10,945 nt of DNA from FEN-727 sp036508635 (GCA_036508635.1 DATCGY010000114.1:1-10945); one strand, 5' to 3'; positions 1-7,518 are shown, counted from the stretch's first letter. The notes: generated by a model not told the origin, from the sequence alone. Translations and numbers: made by a program.

Positions 1-436
1 CAACAAGACGTACTACGTGGCTGAGCGCGACGGCAAGGTGACCCTCTTCAAGGGTTTCCCGTTCTGGGACCTGGGCATGGTCGTGCGCAAGACGGACACC
101 GATACGAGGTTTCTGCCCACAGCATTGAGGCAGAGGGTCGAGGGCAAGCTCGACCCCGAATCGCGACATGACGCCGAAAAGACGATCGCCATGCTCGAGC
201 GTCAGGCGGCCAAATACTCCGTTATCGTTCCCCGGGTGGAGGGCAAGAAGCTGAAGCAGGCGAAAGCGGCTCTCGAGTCCGTGGGCTTGAGAGCGAAGGT
301 CGAGCTGGTCAGCAGGCCGACCATCGCCGCCAATACCGTGCTCGACCAGGATCCCGTGCCGGGCACGAGACTGGGTGTCGGGAGCGAGGTCAAACTCAAA
401 GTCGTGATGGCCGGGTCTCCGGCAAAGGAGGTGTGA
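1..436 (+). CDS. PP2C-type Ser/Thr protein phosphatase with C-terminal PASTA domain (3' part only)
   Basis: The reading frame is open from the window edge (first full codon at 2) to TGA at 434-436, giving 144 residues; the catalytic half lies outside. The first residues, TYYVAERDGKVTLFKG, followed by a GMVV stretch, match the segment that comes just after the membrane helix in actinobacterial PstP phosphatases (YYVAE...G.V...RG). A helical stretch follows, then a clear PASTA domain at about nt 225-412 (VPRVEGKKLKQAKAAL... ending in GSEVKLKVVM). PstP-type enzymes dephosphorylate Ser/Thr kinases and their cell-wall and division substrates; PASTA domains bind muropeptides or beta-lactam-like ligands outside the cell. 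Assignment rests on this tail plus the rodA-pbpA neighbours, as in the mycobacterial pstP-rodA-pbpA order. GTG at 17 is an internal Val, not a start. An alternative is a PASTA-bearing membrane protein of another class, since no PP2C motif is visible. Confidence 0.72.
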   Translation, partial: NKTYYVAERDGKVTLFKGFPFWDLGMVVRKTDTDTRFLPTALRQRVEGKLDPESRHDAEKTIAMLERQAAKYSVIVPRVEGKKLKQAKAALESVGLRAKVELVSRPTIAANTVLDQDPVPGTRLGVGSEVKLKVVMAGSPAKEV

Positions 437-442
437 CAGATC
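424..442 (+). promoter_or_regulatory. Strong Shine-Dalgarno placing the rodA start at ATC 440
   Basis: AAAGGAGGTG at 424-433 is a near-perfect anti-16S match lying inside the last codons of the upstream gene. With 6 nt of spacing it points at ATC 440-442. No ATG, GTG, TTG or CTG exists in the rodA frame between the in-frame TGA at 434 and TTG 467, so the ribosome-binding site has no canonical partner at normal distance. Confidence 0.7.
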
Positions 443-1780
443 GGGGATAGGAACCGCGAGCTCATATTGTTGGTCTTCTTAACCCTCGTGATGTTCGTGG
501 GGTTCGTGGCGTTCGAGCTCGGGCGCGACGGAAAGGTCTCCTATTCTTCACTTATCTACCCCGGACTCGCGGCACTGGTCTTTTTGATCCTGCATATCGT
601 CCTGCGATTCGTGTTGCCACGCGCGGATGGCCTGCTGCTTCCGCTCGCGGCGGGTCTGACGTTCCTGGGCCTTGTGCTGATAGCGAGGCTCGATCCGGGC
701 ACTGTAAATCCCACGACGGGGAAGCTCGTACATAACTACAGCCTGGTGCGCGCCCAGATAATCTGGCTTGCGGTAGCGGGGGTGGCGTTCGTCCTTGTCG
801 TGTTGTTCCTTCGAAACTATGAATCGCTCGCACGGTATAAATACACGATAGGCATAGCAGCCATCTTGCTTCTCGCGGTGCCGATGTTCGCCGGGACCAA
901 GGTCAACGGAGCCAAGCTGTGGCTCGATATCGGGCCGATGCACTTCCAGCCGAGCGAGCTCGCCAAGGTGCTGCTGGTCATATTCCTCGCCGCGTTCTTC
1001 GCGGAAAAGCACGAACTGCTGAGCATATCGACGCATAGGGTGGTCGGTGTCCCGGTGCCTGAGCTGAAATACTTCATCCCCCTTCTAGCTATGTGGGGCG
1101 TCAGCGTGCTCATCATGATATTCCAGAAAGACCTTGGTTCTTCGCTGCTCTTCTTTGGTATCTTCATCTGTATGCTTTACGCGGCCACCGCCCGCAAGAC
1201 GTACGTGCTGGTGGGCACATGCCTGTTCATTCTGGGCGCGTTCCTGTGTTACCTGGCGTTCGCCCACGTGCAGGTCCGCGTCACAACCTGGCTGCGCCCG
1301 CTCAATCCCGCGACGATACAGAAGCAGTCTTACCAGATATCCCAATCGCTGTTCGCGCTGTCCTCGGGCGGGGCGTCGGGGACGGGGCTCGGTCTCGGGT
1401 ACCCGAAGTTCATCCCCTCTGTTGCCACCGACTTCATCTTCAGTGCGGTCGGCGAGGAACTGGGCTTTCTGGGAGCCGGCGCGGTCATCATCATGTATAT
1501 CCTTTTCGTGGCGCGCGGCATTAAAGTCGCCCTGGTCCACCGCGACGATTTCGGCAAGCTGCTGGCGTTGGGCCTCGTCAGCGTCATAGGCCTGCAGGCG
1601 TTCATCATCATGGGGGGCGTCACTCGCCTGATCCCGCTAACGGGAATAACGCTGCCGTTCATGAGCTACGGTGGCAGTTCCCTGTTCGCGAACTTCATTT
1701 TGCTTGGGTTGTTGATGGTCCTTTCGCACAGGGGAGCGACGACCAATGTGGCAAGCCTCCGGAAGGCGGCTAATAAATGA
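440..1780 (+). CDS. rodA: RodA/FtsW family SEDS peptidoglycan glycosyltransferase
   Basis: Polytopic SEDS protein that polymerises lipid II into glycan strands, working with the class B PBP encoded next. From ATC 440 it has 446 residues, with about ten membrane segments. Family landmarks are present: PSELAK near residues 171-176, the DLGSS motif with the conserved catalytic Asp at about D231, the GTGLGLG and TDFIFSAVGEELGFLGA stretches, and the C-terminal signature with SYGGSS at 409-414. The start is unusual. TTG 467 is the first canonical start but has no ribosome-binding site at the right distance and removes the N-terminal RNREL motif that opens actinobacterial RodA/FtsW proteins. Translation from ATC 440 restores xGDRNRELILLVFL. 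The stop overlaps the pbpA start (ATGA), implying translational coupling. RodA is preferred over FtsW because of the adjacent pbpA and phosphatase. Confidence 0.92.
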   Translation: MGDRNRELILLVFLTLVMFVGFVAFELGRDGKVSYSSLIYPGLAALVFLILHIVLRFVLPRADGLLLPLAAGLTFLGLVLIARLDPGTVNPTTGKLVHNYSLVRAQIIWLAVAGVAFVLVVLFLRNYESLARYKYTIGIAAILLLAVPMFAGTKVNGAKLWLDIGPMHFQPSELAKVLLVIFLAAFFAEKHELLSISTHRVVGVPVPELKYFIPLLAMWGVSVLIMIFQKDLGSSLLFFGIFICMLYAATARKTYVLVGTCLFILGAFLCYLAFAHVQVRVTTWLRPLNPATIQKQSYQISQSLFALSSGGASGTGLGLGYPKFIPSVATDFIFSAVGEELGFLGAGAVIIMYILFVARGIKVALVHRDDFGKLLALGLVSVIGLQAFIIMGGVTRLIPLTGITLPFMSYGGSSLFANFILLGLLMVLSHRGATTNVASLRKAANK

Positions 1781-3216
1781 ACAGGCAGATAAAGATACTG
1801 CTCATCGTCTTCATCGTGTGCCTCGTCGCCGTAGGTGCCAACCTGTTCTATATCCAGATCATCGGCGCGGAGAAGCTGCAGTCAAACGCGTACAACAAGC
1901 GTCACCTAGTGGAAGAGTACGCAATACAGCGTGGCGACATCCTCACGAAAGATTCGCAGAGGTTAGCTTACAGCGAAGACACCGGCGAGGTTTATCGCTG
2001 GCAACGGGTGTATCCATACGGCCCGCTCTTCGCCGATATCACGGGGTACGACTCGTGGAAATACGGGCGGACCGGGCTCGAGTCGACATACAACAACCAG
2101 CTTCTTGGAAAAGCCTCCGCCCAGAGCTTCAGGAGCCTTGGCGATATGCTCCTCGGCTCCGAGAGGCGGGGAGATTCCGTCGTGCTCACGGTCGACTCGA
2201 GGCTGCAGAAGGCGGCTTCTGACGCTCTCGGCAACAGGAAAGGCGCGGTCGTCGCCCTCGATCCATCGACCGGCGGCATCCTTGCGATGGTGACCAGCCC
2301 GACGTTCGACCCTAACGCGACAGTGCCGACCAAGGGGCGCGATACCTCCGCCGCGTGGGCCGCGCTCAACGCGGACCCGAACCAACCGCTGTTCAACAGG
2401 CCGACCAGCGGTCTTTACCCGCCGGGCTCATCGTTCAAGACCGTCGTGGCGGCGGCGGCCCTGGACCTGGGCGTGGTAACACCCGCCTCCGTTTACAAGT
2501 GCGCCGGAAAGCTGCTGGTGCACGGGTACCCGATCTACGACTTCAACAAGAAGACACACGGCAGCCTAACGTTCGCCCAGGCCCTGGTCGTCTCGTGCAA
2601 TATCACGTTCGCCCAGGTCGGGCTGCAACTCGGCGCCCAGGCACTGGTCGATTACGCCGAACGTTTCGGATTCAACAGTGCGATTCCGTTCGACCTTCCC
2701 ACCGAAGCGAGCAAGATACTCAACGCGACGGCAATGGCGAGCGACCCGGTCCAGCTGGCGACCGCGAGCTTCGGCCAGGGCCAGGACCTGGCAACACCGC
2801 TGCAGATGGCCATGGTGGCCGCGACGGTAGCGAACAAAGGCAAGATGATGAAGCCGCACCTCGTCAGTGAGGTACAGGATTATAACGCCAAGATTGTCGA
2901 GCAGTTCAATCCCAAGCAGCTGAGCGCCGTCATCAAGGAAGACACGGCTCAGACGCTCACGGATATGATGGTCAAAGTCGTCGAAGACGGCACCGGTACC
3001 GCCGCGCAGATCGATGGCGTCAGCGTTGCCGGCAAGACGGGCACCGCCGAGGTTGCCGGAGCGGAGCCACATGCCTGGTTCATCTGCTTTGCGCCATCCG
3101 ACCAACCGTCGCTTGCAATCGCGGTCATCGTAGAAAACGGCGGCGAAGGCGGCGTGACCGCGGCGCCGATCGCCAGGAAGGTAATGCAGAAAGCCCGGGA
3201 GATCGGGTTGCTGTAG
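1777..3216 (+). CDS. pbpA: Class B penicillin-binding protein, peptidoglycan D,D-transpeptidase (PbpA type)
   Basis: Cross-links peptide stems of new peptidoglycan and partners with the SEDS polymerase encoded just upstream. The 479-residue protein, close in size to mycobacterial PbpA, has an uncleaved N-terminal anchor at about 6-28 and the class B dimerisation motif RGDI at 52-55. It carries a complete transpeptidase triad: S218-S-F-K221 with the acylated Ser218, S273-C-N275, and K420-T-G-T. There is no PASTA domain on this PBP. ATG 1777 overlaps the rodA TGA by 4 nt; GGAAGG at 1761-1766 is a plausible ribosome-binding site. Nothing suggests loss of activity. In mycobacteria pbpA is followed by pknA and pknB, but here it is followed by hydrolase genes. 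Confidence 0.93.
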   Translation: MNRQIKILLIVFIVCLVAVGANLFYIQIIGAEKLQSNAYNKRHLVEEYAIQRGDILTKDSQRLAYSEDTGEVYRWQRVYPYGPLFADITGYDSWKYGRTGLESTYNNQLLGKASAQSFRSLGDMLLGSERRGDSVVLTVDSRLQKAASDALGNRKGAVVALDPSTGGILAMVTSPTFDPNATVPTKGRDTSAAWAALNADPNQPLFNRPTSGLYPPGSSFKTVVAAAALDLGVVTPASVYKCAGKLLVHGYPIYDFNKKTHGSLTFAQALVVSCNITFAQVGLQLGAQALVDYAERFGFNSAIPFDLPTEASKILNATAMASDPVQLATASFGQGQDLATPLQMAMVAATVANKGKMMKPHLVSEVQDYNAKIVEQFNPKQLSAVIKEDTAQTLTDMMVKVVEDGTGTAAQIDGVSVAGKTGTAEVAGAEPHAWFICFAPSDQPSLAIAVIVENGGEGGVTAAPIARKVMQKAREIGLL

Positions 3217-3243
3217 TCTCGAGGGGTCTGAAAGGGTGGGCAC

Positions 3244-4479
3244 ATGCGCAGATTTGTGAAGGTGCTGGGATGGGTTGCCGCGAGCGCGGTTTTTACACTC
3301 GGGTTTCTGTTCGGAGCTATTGCTTATTCCCACGCGCGGCTCAGGTTCAGATTCTGGGCGTCCATGCAGAGAGGGGTCCCGTCAGGCCCCGCTGACGAAC
3401 GCCTGCCCAAAGAGCGGGGCAGCATGACGGCGCTCTTTGAGTCCCTGAAACAGATACCGTTTCGGCCTTCATGGGTACTGGGAGGGCCGAAGGCGCTGAT
3501 AGGAAACTCCTTCCTTCTTTTCATGAACGCGGCGAGGGCCACAGCGGGTGCCGCTTATCCTTACCCCCTGGAATTCGAGGAGACTGTCATCGAGAGTTTT
3601 GACGGCACGCCGATATCCGTGGCGGTCGGGATCCACCGTGACGGTAAGGCGCGCCCGGCCATTGTGATATCGCACGGTTTCATGGGGTCGAAGCACGACC
3701 ACTATATCATCGACCCGGCGCTTAGGGCTTACGCGGAGTGGGGCTTCAACGTCCTGGCGATAGACCTGCGCAACTGGGGCTGCAGCCAGAAGCTTTCCCA
3801 CACACCCACGACCGCGGGCTGGAAAGAGGCCGAGGACCTCCTCGCGGCGGCCAGATACATGTCAGAGCAGCCCGAGGTCACCAGCGTGGGAATCACGGGC
3901 TTCTCGATGGGCGCCGGCTCGACCATGAGGGCCGCGTTCGCGACGGGGGAGTACCCGTACCTCACAGGCGGTGCGATAGCCTGGAACGGCTATGCCGACT
4001 CCAGGCGAATGATCGAGCGCATAAGCACTCGGCCATCGCTCAAGGAGTTGTTCTTCCCCGTTTACCTCGCGTTCTCTCTCATGCATTGGATAAGACGCGA
4101 GGACATGAAATCATACGTGGATGATCCCGGACAGCGTGAGTACCTGGACTGCACGTTCGCCGAGTCGGACTTCAAGGTCTACGTAGACAAGGTCGCCGCT
4201 CCATACTACGGGGTAAGCCCGGAAGAGTACTACGCAAAATCGAGTCCCCGCGAGTTCCTGGCGGATGTGAAGGCCCCCCTGCTGATAATCCATGCGGAGG
4301 ATGACCCGGTCTGCCCGATGGCAGAGATGGATGAGCTCGAGGGGGTCATCCGTGATAATCCGAATGTCAACATCTGGACGCTGCCAACCGGCAGCCACTG
4401 CCTCTTCCAGTATCTGGACCGGAAATGGTACGACGCCGTCATGCGCGATTTCTTTACGTATTGGGCGACGTGGGAGTAA
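3244..4479 (+). CDS. Membrane-anchored alpha/beta hydrolase with intact catalytic triad
   Basis: The 411-residue protein has one N-terminal membrane helix at about 8-29, a roughly 90-residue linker, then an alpha/beta-hydrolase fold. Visible elements are the oxyanion segment SHGFMGSK around H144-G145, nucleophile elbow GFSMG with Ser221, acid Asp354 in HAEDDPVCP, and base His385 in TGSHCLF. All three catalytic residues are in the expected order, so it should be an active serine hydrolase (esterase, thioesterase or peptidase type); the substrate cannot be told from sequence. The HGFMGS and GFSMG layout resembles the YheT/EMB8 and S33-like groups. It starts 27 nt after pbpA with AAAGGGTGG just upstream, so it probably belongs to the same transcript. 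A role in envelope ester or lipid turnover is only an inference from location and anchoring. Confidence 0.83.
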   Translation: MRRFVKVLGWVAASAVFTLGFLFGAIAYSHARLRFRFWASMQRGVPSGPADERLPKERGSMTALFESLKQIPFRPSWVLGGPKALIGNSFLLFMNAARATAGAAYPYPLEFEETVIESFDGTPISVAVGIHRDGKARPAIVISHGFMGSKHDHYIIDPALRAYAEWGFNVLAIDLRNWGCSQKLSHTPTTAGWKEAEDLLAAARYMSEQPEVTSVGITGFSMGAGSTMRAAFATGEYPYLTGGAIAWNGYADSRRMIERISTRPSLKELFFPVYLAFSLMHWIRREDMKSYVDDPGQREYLDCTFAESDFKVYVDKVAAPYYGVSPEEYYAKSSPREFLADVKAPLLIIHAEDDPVCPMAEMDELEGVIRDNPNVNIWTLPTGSHCLFQYLDRKWYDAVMRDFFTYWATWE

Positions 4480-4483
4480 TCTC

Positions 4484-6118
4484 TTGGCAGAAAAGCGATT
4501 CAGGCTGATAACGCTCGCGCTCGTCTCAATCCTGGTGGTTCAGGCATTCGGCGGTTGCGGTTCGCAGGGCCGTCCGGCCACGGTATCCTACATCGTCAAG
4601 CAGGGCGGGGTAACGATCGGCGGCCAGCAGGTCAACTACCTGAAAGACGCCGGCGCCGTGACCTACTCGGCGAATGAGCATCGACCTTTTGAGATCAGCG
4701 ATACCACGACCTACCGTAAGCTAACCGTAGCGTCCGACCTTGCCCGCCTCAAAGGTTACTACGCGAACACCAGGGTGCCGGGCGCTTCGTACCGCACTTA
4801 CATAAACCCGACCGGTGACAGGTATTACTTCCTGGACGACCAGTTGCAGACCTTCAACTACGTTCCGAGTTTCTCGCCGGAGAGGGGCTTCCTGCCATTC
4901 GAGCCCGACTCCGCGGTTTTGCTCCAGGCGCTTGTCGACAAGTTCCTGGCAGCGCGCCTGGCTTCGGCGGCGGCGCTGGTCATCATGTCTTCGAAGAGCA
5001 GCGTCCTTCGTGAGGTCCTTGTCGCGAAACAGGGGGCCGACAGGATCAGGGTGACAGGAGAGGGAGTCCCGGACCTGAGCCTTACGATTGACAACGCGGG
5101 CCTTTTGACCGGCATACGGGGCGGCGGGCTCGTGATAACCACCGGAAGTGCCGGCACGCTTGATTCGAGGCCCTTCGCGCCGACGGGCAAGGCGCGAGAG
5201 GTCCAGGAGGTGAGGGTCCCGACTACCGACAAGCTTTCAAACGGAGACAGGCTCGAGCTTGCAGGTTCTTTCTACACACCCGCGGCAAAGGGCCCGTACC
5301 GGTCGGTGGTACTGGTCGGCGAGTTCGGTCCGGGGGACAGGACAGGCGCCGGATTCTTGGGACGCATTGCGGAGCAGCTCGTCGACCGCGGCATGGCGGT
5401 GCTGACCTGCGACAAGCGCGGAGTGCCGGGGAGCCAGGGTAAGTATTCGACCTACACTTACGACTCGGCCGTCCGCGACCTCAATTCCGAGGTCGATTAC
5501 CTGGTGCTCAGGGGCGATGTAGACGCGAACCATGTTGCGATGGTCGGGTTCGGTGAGGGAGGGGCTCTCGCCTGCAGGGTTGCTGCTTCAAACCCCTATG
5601 TCACGGCGCTCGCGCTCATGGCGACTCCTTCCGTCCCGCTCTTTCCGGACCTCGCGGGCACACAGGTGGAGATACGGGGCGGGCTCGGCATGTTGACGAA
5701 GTCCGAGGTCAACGCCGCCGGCCTCAACATCGCCAACCTCGTTAGCACGGTGGCTTCGACCAACGCCGCAACTACCAGGATACAGGGGTACGAGCTCTTT
5801 CTGGGCTGGATGAGGTCGCAGGAGGGCAACAGTGCGCTTACCTCCATCGGCAGCCTGACCATCCCGGTGCTTGTCATGCAGGGAGGCCTTGACGGTTACG
5901 TTCCAGCAAAGCAGGCGGACGAGCTGATGCGAGCCCTTGCGGCGCGAGGAAAAGGCGCGCAGGAGCTGGCTCTATACGACAAGCTCGGGCATTACTTCGG
6001 CCCGCTCCTTCTCGAAGCGCAGGCTGTACCCTACAGGGACCATCCGAATATCGACAAGGCCGTGCTCGAGAAGCTCTCAGAATGGCTCGACGCCAACCTG
6101 AAGTCTAAGAATCAGTAG
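4484..6118 (+). CDS. Lipoprotein with alpha/beta-hydrolase domain lacking the nucleophilic Ser
   Basis: I place the start at TTG 4484: GGGAG at 4472-4476 lies 7 nt upstream, and the protein then opens with a lipoprotein signal (KRF, a hydrophobic stretch, then FGGC with lipidated Cys25). Longer starts back to 4292 would overlap the previous gene and add low-complexity out-of-frame sequence. The mature 544-residue precursor has a beta-rich domain of unknown family (about 30-240), then an alpha/beta-hydrolase domain (about 255-540) similar to EstD/S33-like esterases: DKRGVPGSQG, a Y-D-S-A-V-R-D-L helix, the elbow, Asp470 in GGLDGYVP and His503 in LGHYFG. The elbow reads GFGEGG, with Gly357 (GGT) where relatives have Ser in GHSEGG. 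It may therefore be a non-catalytic binding protein. The 4-nt gap after the previous hydrolase argues for co-translation. Confidence 0.8.
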   Translation: MAEKRFRLITLALVSILVVQAFGGCGSQGRPATVSYIVKQGGVTIGGQQVNYLKDAGAVTYSANEHRPFEISDTTTYRKLTVASDLARLKGYYANTRVPGASYRTYINPTGDRYYFLDDQLQTFNYVPSFSPERGFLPFEPDSAVLLQALVDKFLAARLASAAALVIMSSKSSVLREVLVAKQGADRIRVTGEGVPDLSLTIDNAGLLTGIRGGGLVITTGSAGTLDSRPFAPTGKAREVQEVRVPTTDKLSNGDRLELAGSFYTPAAKGPYRSVVLVGEFGPGDRTGAGFLGRIAEQLVDRGMAVLTCDKRGVPGSQGKYSTYTYDSAVRDLNSEVDYLVLRGDVDANHVAMVGFGEGGALACRVAASNPYVTALALMATPSVPLFPDLAGTQVEIRGGLGMLTKSEVNAAGLNIANLVSTVASTNAATTRIQGYELFLGWMRSQEGNSALTSIGSLTIPVLVMQGGLDGYVPAKQADELMRALAARGKGAQELALYDKLGHYFGPLLLEAQAVPYRDHPNIDKAVLEKLSEWLDANLKSKNQ

Positions 6119-6135
6119 CGATCCGAAGAGTGCTA

Positions 6136-6164
6136 TTGGGCGCTCGACGCTTTTGGGTTATTGT
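6136..6164 (+). promoter_or_regulatory. Weak candidate promoter upstream of the M28 peptidase gene
   Basis: TTGGGC (6136-6141), 17-nt spacer, TATTGT (6159-6164): 3/6 and 4/6 matches to sigma-70 boxes. It lies in the first gap larger than 30 nt after the cell-wall operon and would give a leader of about 85 nt before ATG 6256. It overlaps a hairpin, so either reading may be chance. Confidence 0.25.
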
Positions 6165-6178
6165 TACGTAATCCGAAA
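6151..6178 (+). other. Inverted repeat in the intergenic gap (possible operator or terminator-like hairpin)
   Basis: TTTTGGGTTA at 6151-6160 pairs with TAATCCGAAA at 6169-6178 (10 pairs including two G-U) around an 8-nt loop, 32 nt after the lipoprotein stop. Within it, TTACGTAA at 6164-6171 is a perfect 8-bp palindrome. No T-tract follows on either strand, so it is not a standard intrinsic terminator. Confidence 0.35.
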
Positions 6179-6255
6179 AAGACGTGTCATGTAGGCCGAT
6201 GGGGCACGCGTACCGCGAATCGAGCTTCGAGCCGGAGAGCGCAGACAGGGGTGAC

Positions 6256-7416
6256 ATGGGGATAAGGGAGGACCTTCTCAAGCTGGCGGTAGAGATCGGG
6301 CCAAGGGGCGCCGGCACCCCGGCCGAGAAAAAGGCGGCCGAGTTTATCGCAGGGCGTTTCGAAGAGCGCGGCCTCGAGGTCTCAACCGAGGAGTTCTCCT
6401 GCATCGACACCTACTCCTACCTCTATATCGTCTACCTCTCCATCGCCATCGTTTTCGGATTTCTCTCCTACTGGCTCTGGTTCGTATATTTTGCGGCGCC
6501 GGTAGTGTTGCTCAATGCGCTGGCGTTCGCTTTCGACCTCGAGACGTTTCCCGTGGTGTCGAGGGTGCTCCCGCACAAGAAAAGCCGCAACGTGATAGGT
6601 GAGCTTCCCGCCGACGACGGCAGGGTAGGCCTCGTAGTTGTTGCGCATTACGACAGCGCCCGATCGGCGCTCTCGTTCGGCCCCAACATGGTCAAGAACT
6701 TCCGGCTGTCGTTCTCGATGATGATCGGCTCGATCTTCATGGTTGCGCTGCTGACGTTCGCCAACCTGATAGTAAGGTTAGCCGCCGGTTACACCAGCAT
6801 ATGGATCTGGATAGCCACCCTCGTCTTCTGCGCATACCTGCTGGTGCCGCTGGCGATAATGATCCATCGCGAGATCGCAATGGACTACACTCCCGGCGCC
6901 AACGACAACGCCTCGGGTGTGGTCGCGATGCTCGCCCTTGCGGACAAGGTCACCGACGAAGAGTCGCGGCTACCCGGAGTCATGTTCGTAGCCACGGGCG
7001 CCGAAGAGGTCGGAACGGCCGGGATGATAGAGTTCCTCAAGCGGCACGGAGAGAGTATCGCCGACTCCCTTATCATCAACCTCGACAACCTGGGCAACGG
7101 GCACCTCTGTTATATCGATGAGGAGGGCATGCTGCTCGGGCACAACTCGAGCCCCGTGCTACTCTGGATGGCCGACAGCGTGGCCCTGAAAAAGAGGATG
7201 CCCGCATGGAAGACGAGCTACCGCCTGCTATCGACTGATGCCACGCCCGCGCTGGCCCGCGGTTACAAGGCAATGAGCGTAATGGCGTTCGACGACGACG
7301 GCAGGCTACCCAACTGGCACTGGCAGAGCGATACCGCCGATAACGTCAACATGGAGAATCTCGAGCTCGCTCGCGCCTTTCTCTGGAACCTCGCAAAGCG
7401 CATCGAGACAACCTGA
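6256..7416 (+). CDS. Membrane-embedded M28 family zinc peptidase
   Basis: From ATG 6256 the protein has 386 residues. ATG 6256 is preferred over GTG 6184 or ATG 6199 because the M28 N-terminal helix (IREDLLKLAVEIGPRGAGTP) starts right after it and GGGGTG lies just upstream; the spacing is short, so the start is not certain. Metal ligands expected for M28 are all visible: His131 and Asp133 in AHYDS, bridging Asp217 in GANDNASG, the Glu250-Glu251 pair in TGAEEVG, Asp277 in INLDNLG and His355 in NWHWQSD. Four membrane segments sit at about 54-72, 74-93, 152-172 and 180-203, so one hairpin lies between His131 and Asp217. Likely an aminopeptidase- or carboxypeptidase-like enzyme with its active site near the membrane. 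The substrate is unknown. It is probably a separate unit from the cell-wall operon, given the 137-nt gap. Confidence 0.83.
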   Translation: MGIREDLLKLAVEIGPRGAGTPAEKKAAEFIAGRFEERGLEVSTEEFSCIDTYSYLYIVYLSIAIVFGFLSYWLWFVYFAAPVVLLNALAFAFDLETFPVVSRVLPHKKSRNVIGELPADDGRVGLVVVAHYDSARSALSFGPNMVKNFRLSFSMMIGSIFMVALLTFANLIVRLAAGYTSIWIWIATLVFCAYLLVPLAIMIHREIAMDYTPGANDNASGVVAMLALADKVTDEESRLPGVMFVATGAEEVGTAGMIEFLKRHGESIADSLIINLDNLGNGHLCYIDEEGMLLGHNSSPVLLWMADSVALKKRMPAWKTSYRLLSTDATPALARGYKAMSVMAFDDDGRLPNWHWQSDTADNVNMENLELARAFLWNLAKRIETT

Positions 7417-7458
7417 CGGGTGTTTGTCAACAACCGTTTCGAAGCAAACAAACGCCCG
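7417..7458 (+). terminator. Hairpin directly after the M28 peptidase stop, possible U-less terminator
   Basis: CGGGTGTTTGT at 7417-7427, immediately after the TGA, pairs with ACAAACGCCCG at 7448-7458 (11 pairs, one G-U) around a 20-nt loop. No T-tract follows, so it is atypical; its position between a stop codon and the next promoter is what suggests termination. Confidence 0.4.
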
Positions 7459-7489
7459 CTCTACCGATTCTTTCCAGGCTTTCAAGCGT

Positions 7490-7518
7490 TTGAATTGATT
7501 TGATCGCGTAGCTATACT
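7490..7518 (+). promoter_or_regulatory. Sigma-70-type promoter of the propeller-repeat protein gene
   Basis: TTGAAT (7490-7495) and TATACT (7513-7518) are separated by exactly 17 nt, matching consensus at 4/6 and 5/6 positions. Transcription would start near 7525, about 34 nt before ATG 7559. The -35 box overlaps an inverted repeat, TTCAA-N4-TTGAA (7481-7494), and the -10 box is centred between ATCGCG (7503-7508) and CGCGAT (7528-7533); either could be an operator. Confidence 0.62.

Noticed and set aside
2566..3333. 255-codon minus-strand open frame opposite pbpA
   Set aside because: Antisense shadow of a well-supported gene in GC-rich DNA; Arg/Gly/His-rich translation with no domain pattern.
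4292..4483. Longer N-terminus for the lipoprotein gene from 4292
   Set aside because: It overlaps the previous hydrolase gene by nearly 190 nt, and its translation is Ser/Arg/Trp-rich out-of-frame sequence. TTG 4484 gives a ribosome-binding site and an immediate lipoprotein signal.
6184..6255. GTG 6184 or ATG 6199 as start of the M28 peptidase
   Set aside because: Neither has a convincing ribosome-binding site, and the extra residues add nothing family-like before the M28 N-terminal helix; ATG 6256 fits better, though not decisively.
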